Shown one piece after another: positions 59,581 through 64,000 of a stretch of 64,000 bases of DNA. Every line of letters begins with the position of its first letter. Position 1 is the stretch's first letter. The notes beneath the pieces are model-generated. The model was given only the letters and a program-made list of their open reading frames with translations, had not been told where the DNA came from and did not search any database. Source of the DNA: Pseudisothecium myosuroides (lineage: Eukaryota; Streptophyta; Bryopsida; Hypnales; Lembophyllaceae); the NCBI GenBank assembly GCA_951799445.1, contig OX637290.1:3226501-3290500 (forward strand), read 5' to 3'. The translations under genes were made by a program, and so were the position numbers.

Positions 59581-60732
59581 AGGGGACGGAATGGAACATC
59601 ACTTTTATCTTTGGAAAGAAGAAATTTTAAATTAAAGAAGTTGTTGGCCAACAAGAACAGTAGGTGCTCCAAAGCTCCCTCTAACTATAGCGAACTTTTC
59701 TCGGGGGTGAAAAGATGATCATTGCCATCCCTGGACTCCTGGAGGGAGATGAGTATTTCCGGAACTTTATTCTCCTTTTTTTTCTGTTTTTTTCTTTTGG
59801 CGTATTGAAATCATTCCAGTGCGAGCTTTGTGGATGTTGCATACTTTGCATTATACTTGTTTCCTGGTTCCCGAGTACATTGGCATTATTTTTTAACATT
59901 GTGTAAAGACCTTGGAATCAATTGCTTCTTGGCCTTCAGGATGGTGATGCGGCAAGTGTGGATACATTAAGTCGGGGTATTATGTTTACAAACACCCTTC
60001 ATTTTCAAACACCAGGTGTGCACGTATACCATTACGATATTAAACAGTTGAAGTTAGCAGGGTTGCTTTGTAAGGTACACTACAGACGACATTGGTAAAA
60101 CAACGTAGAGTATGGGGTCGTTGGCACAACAGCCGTTACAAGTACTCGTGTGTATAATGACACACAGATCCAGCCTCTCATATTCTTGAAGACAGTGGAC
60201 AGTGAGCATTCCCCGCGATGAGTTGCTATTTCACCCTAAGTACTGGAGGAGGCTATCAAAAACTGCCTTGAATAAAGGCAGATGAACATTTGGTATTCGG
60301 ATAGAATTTGTCAGGATACAGATTCAGGCAGGTATTACAAAGGCTACTCTCCACCTGTAACTCGACAAAACCATCCCTATACAGATCTCGTTGGTAGTGT
60401 TCTGAATGTGCATCCCTGCATGATAAAATACCAGCTTCAAAAAAATTCTTATTATCAAATGATAAAATGCCGCTTCACAAAGATAATAGGGGGTGAAGAG
60501 CTGGTCTGAAGAAGAAGGCGATTTCAGAAGCACGCAGCAAAACCCTGCAAGGAAGCTATTACTTTGAAGAAAGAAGAATCGCATAAGCCCAACATGGTAA
60601 CAAACCAGCAAGTTGCGAAGCAGGAATCACAAGCTCTGGCACCCATTAATGTGTGCTACACTGCACAGCTACACTTCAATGCCTATTCATTGGGCATTTT
60701 CAAACCTACAGGATATGGTTGCAATGTAGGGG
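59581..60732. other. 3' flank of the RUS gene, nothing else recognised
   Basis: Short chance ORFs only. The part next to 60733 should include the RUS gene's 3' untranslated region on the minus strand; no clear AATAAA was identified. Confidence 0.45.
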
Positions 60733-63700
60733 TTACTCCTGCTTGTGCACGTTGAGCCATTCTGCCCGCCATTCACTTGACACTACCAGAATACGGTCTG
60801 TGGTCCAACCAGATGAGCCAAGCTGCCAAACAAGTGCTTGTCAGGGTTACGTATTTAATGTCGTGTAAAATAGTGGCATCTAGCAAATTGCAGAAAATTA
60901 AAATAGTGGCATCACAGCATTTTGCAGAAAAAATTAAAGCGAGGGGAAAACGGTAGCAGCTTACAGAGTCCACAAATGGAGCATAGTTTTTCTTCATCCA
61001 CGTGATAGCTATTTCCTCTGATTGGCGATTACTTGGCGATCGAGCTTGGAGATCAGCTAGACAAAGGGCGTGGACATAGGCCCGCAGAAAATCCTGTGGG
61101 GTTGCCACTTTATGAAGTACTACGTGCACATTTGCGCCATCAGGAACCACCAGGTATGGATCTGCGTAGCATACGAACATTCTCGTTTCTCAATGATAAA
61201 AGACCGACGTTTGATTCGAGCGCAAATCACGTCAAAAATCTGTAGTTTTTTCAGTCCCTCAATCCGTGAAGTGACCAACGGAGCCCTGTCTTTGACCACA
61301 AGTGTCCACAAGGTTGTGTATAAAGAAAAATAATTATACCTGTTGAATATCGCTCGACCAGAGATGGGAAACTACTCCACCTGCGAGAATCCACTACTGT
61401 AAAATTTAGGTCCAAATGAGAGAAGTCGAGAATTACATATCATTCACCGGTTCAACATCACAGACAGTGTCGGTGAAAAATAGGGAAGTTTAGAAAGCAG
61501 TCGAAATTACGGGTTTGTCTCGAACCCATCAGTCAGCTTCAGGGAGGAGATTGGGACGCCAAAAAGTACGGACTTCGGCAACCACGCATCTCCAGCACGA
61601 GGTTTCTGCCACGGGAGCCTGGGGACCTGTGGAAGCAGATGTTCTTCGTCTGCTACTTCTCTGGGAGTTGGTACTGCTCATCCGTTCAAGGCATGCATCA
61701 GACGAAGCACATTCATTTGCAGATCGTGGATCAAGCTTTGCACAAACTTGCGAAAGCCTTCATAATGAAAGAAAGTGTTGATAAGGACAAATAGCACCGA
61801 ACGGGGTGGATTTTAAAACCTTTTCTGCCTTCCTTGAAAGCTCGCAAGAGAATTGCGGTTCTTTCAGCATTCAAGCTCGACAAACAGAGCGACCGAACTG
61901 CCCTGTAGTTTGCTGGGCATGCCAAATTCGACGAAAAATTATTACATCCAACAAGAACTATTACCATGACACCGTCATCATCATACGTTCCCCTACATAA
62001 ACAGCCATGCAAAGTTCATACAGTTTGCATTCCACAAGTTCCAGATCGCTACAAACAGAAGCTCCGAAGCTGAAGCACAGCGATTATATCCCATGGTTTA
62101 TAAAGGACACTCACCATACATATGGAAAGCCGTGAGGAGGAGAAAGGAAACCCAAAGAGCAATCACATTTCCTGCTGTTAAGCGAGCTAGGACCATGCCT
62201 AATAGCATTCCAACCATGGTTGCAGCAGTCTCCTGGCTTCCTTCCTGCAAAAGAAATGGTCATCTGAATCACAAGTATTATTGGTATCGATGCATACTTA
62301 CGATTTGTAACAGCTGGGGTAGAAATCTTATGTTAACAATCTGGCCTAATTGATTACGTGTGAAGGCCTTTCAGTAAATGCCTTGAATTTTAGGCTTGAT
62401 TTTTCTGTCAAAATTAGGTCATAGCAATATGGTGCCTGTTTGGGAATTGTGGAGATTGTGAGTTACCAAGCAATTACCTTTGCAGAAACATCTGCAGCAT
62501 TCTTCCGTAAGGCAAAATGTTGGGTCAATGCAGCTCGTGTTGCTCCACTCGCAACCCCAGCTGCATTGGCATATTCATATCTGCAATTTCAGAACCGGAT
62601 TTCATGCACGCTACTCTGTAAATAAATGGATTAACCGGAGTGAGCGAGCGGACCCTTATAGAAAACTTAAAACCACGTTTCACTCGAGGCGAAGTAAGCT
62701 TACTAACTGATCTAGCCATGCTGCCGATGCAAAGAATCGTCACAAAAGCACCTGGAAAAAGTGGCGATACAAGATCCATCAACATTCCTGCACATGGGAG
62801 ATAAGTTAGCCGCACAATTCTACAACTAAATGTTTATATACCAATGTAAATCGTATATAGCTTTAGGAATTGATGTCACGCTTTAACCATGGTTAAACGT
62901 CACAATCTCGTACTAAAAGCACGCGACTGAAGAGGAACTAAAACATACCAACGTCATTCATTAAATCTGCCGCAAGGCGCCATTGCTTGGCACTACTGTC
63001 TAAGTTTGATCCCTGCGGGTGGGAACCATTGTCCACTTGTCAAAACTTGTCACCAAAAACAATGAATGCGAAATAGACACATTTGTCCTGAAAGAGATGC
63101 GTAAAACATCAACTTCAAGCCATAGTGCAGATGATTGATTCTCATTGTCAAGAGGTAACGTACTTGACGAAGCGTGAAGAGAATACTCCCCAACATGCCG
63201 GTAAAGTCCCGCAAAAACCACTGGCACAGACAGGAATAAAATCTTAAGGATATCGTTCCTTGAGTTTTCCAACTTCTGACATTAATAACTATCAAAAAAA
63301 GGACTTGATATCTGTAAACACAACTCTTTCTAGGAGGGCTGCAGGTAGATCATGAAACTATCGTTCTGCTTACCTGGAAAGTGGCGCCAACTACTGTAGC
63401 AGTTGTTTCCCCTACCCCAATGCCACCCAAGAGTGCCTGTTGTGCATTTCACAAAATAAAACTTCTGCTCAAGATCAGGCACTCCAAAATCTAAGTTGAG
63501 CACTCCTTTGAGGCTGAGATACCCACATGATCATTCTTACGAGTTCAAAAAAATCGACACATATCATTATTTTTTTCGATCTTATTCTAAAATCTAGTCA
63601 TAGCATTTGATTTCACTTGCGAAAAGCAAAAAATTGTTGATAGATTACACATGATAACCTATCTTACTTGCGTTGAAAGCATGCTGCGAATGTATGTAGA

Positions 63701-64000
63701 TAGGCCCTGTAGGTCAAATATCGAATAGTTGGATTAGATGCCAATATCTCAGAAACTCACCGTTTTCTAAAATACACAATGTTCAGAAAAACTCTTAATA
63801 TGAAACCAGTTGGCCATGATATCGATAAACTCTCTCGAGTCAATGAAATCATTTTGACATACTATCACAAAGGCTTATTGAGGACGAGAACCTGTAAAGT
63901 GTCCCATGTTTGAAAGGGAAGGTAGTCTGGTGTCACACTGTTAGGATATCCCTGCACTCAAACACATGAGGTTGAGGATACTGAACATGATACTAGCATG
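60733..64000 (-). CDS. RUS3: RUS3-like protein (DUF647), partial, 12 exons seen
   Basis: Root UVB sensitive family membrane protein; RUS1/RUS2 act in seedling development and light/vitamin B6-linked responses, RUS3's role is unclear. Exons, 5' to 3': 63951-63892, 63706-63668, 63436-63374, 63220-63164, 63012-62949, 62787-62704, 62560-62478, 62244-62115, 61912-61820, 61673-61526, 61181-60965, 60822-60733 (TAA). Every junction is GT-AG and phases agree, giving 375 residues. Family motifs in order: YPNSVTPDYLPFQTWDTLQ; TYIRSMLSTQALLGGIGVGE; WFLRDFTGMLGSI; LDSSAKQWRLAADLMND; SGATRAALTQHFA; ADVSAKEGSQET; hydrophobic LWVSFLLLTAFHMY; NYRAVRSLCLSSLN; VHVVLHKVATPQDFLRAYVH; and C-terminal GWTTDRILVVSSEWRAEW. 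The 217-bp exon's acceptor (after an upstream in-frame stop) is the least sure. The N-terminus lies beyond the window. Confidence 0.93.

Overview
The window looks like nuclear DNA of a land plant. Two things show this: genes broken by GT-AG introns that encode plant-type beta-expansins and a plant-type RUS (DUF647) protein, and typical plant mobile elements (a Ty3/gypsy LTR element, LINE, CACTA, Mutator-like and Stowaway-like elements). GC-rich exons sit in very AT-rich intergenic DNA full of decayed transposons. The unusual expansins suggest a non-seed plant, but that is inference and the sequence does not fix the species.

Only four genes are convincingly intact. Three are beta-expansin genes: one on the minus strand (15418-16729) and two on the plus strand (23138-24223 and 56596-57896). 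All share one phase-1 intron at the same codon. The two plus-strand genes are close paralogues (264 residues each) whose similarity continues several hundred bases downstream, so they arose by a segmental duplication and are now 32 kb apart. Downstream of the minus-strand gene lies a short tandem copy of its own 3' end. The fourth gene (60733 to the right edge, minus strand) is a 12-exon partial gene for a RUS3-like membrane protein. I rebuilt it exon by exon with conserved frames and splice sites; its first exon(s) lie beyond base 64000. The expansins act in the cell wall and the RUS protein in cell membranes; nothing suggests they work together.

Layout: 0-14 kb is transposon-rich, with several copies of a TTAA-flanked inverted-repeat family (some nested), a LINE 3' end and a Stowaway-like element. 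14-25 kb holds two expansins. 25-29 kb holds Mutator-like foldbacks. 29.1-33.2 kb is a gag-less, degenerate Ty3/gypsy element with near-identical 266-bp LTRs. 33.4-35 kb has a hairpin and a CTTTGA-rich minisatellite. 35-42 kb is nearly featureless. 42.1-43.0 kb is a CACTA element. 43.3-47.2 kb is a decayed, intron-containing gene of unknown family. 48.5-55.3 kb has more TTAA elements and foldbacks. 56.6-57.9 kb is the third expansin, and 60.7-64 kb the RUS gene.

The most interesting signals are (1) the TTAA-flanked transposon family, whose termini and target choice resemble piggyBac, a superfamily not usually expected in land plants, and (2) the decayed multi-exon gene at 43.3-47.2 kb, which I could not assign to any family.
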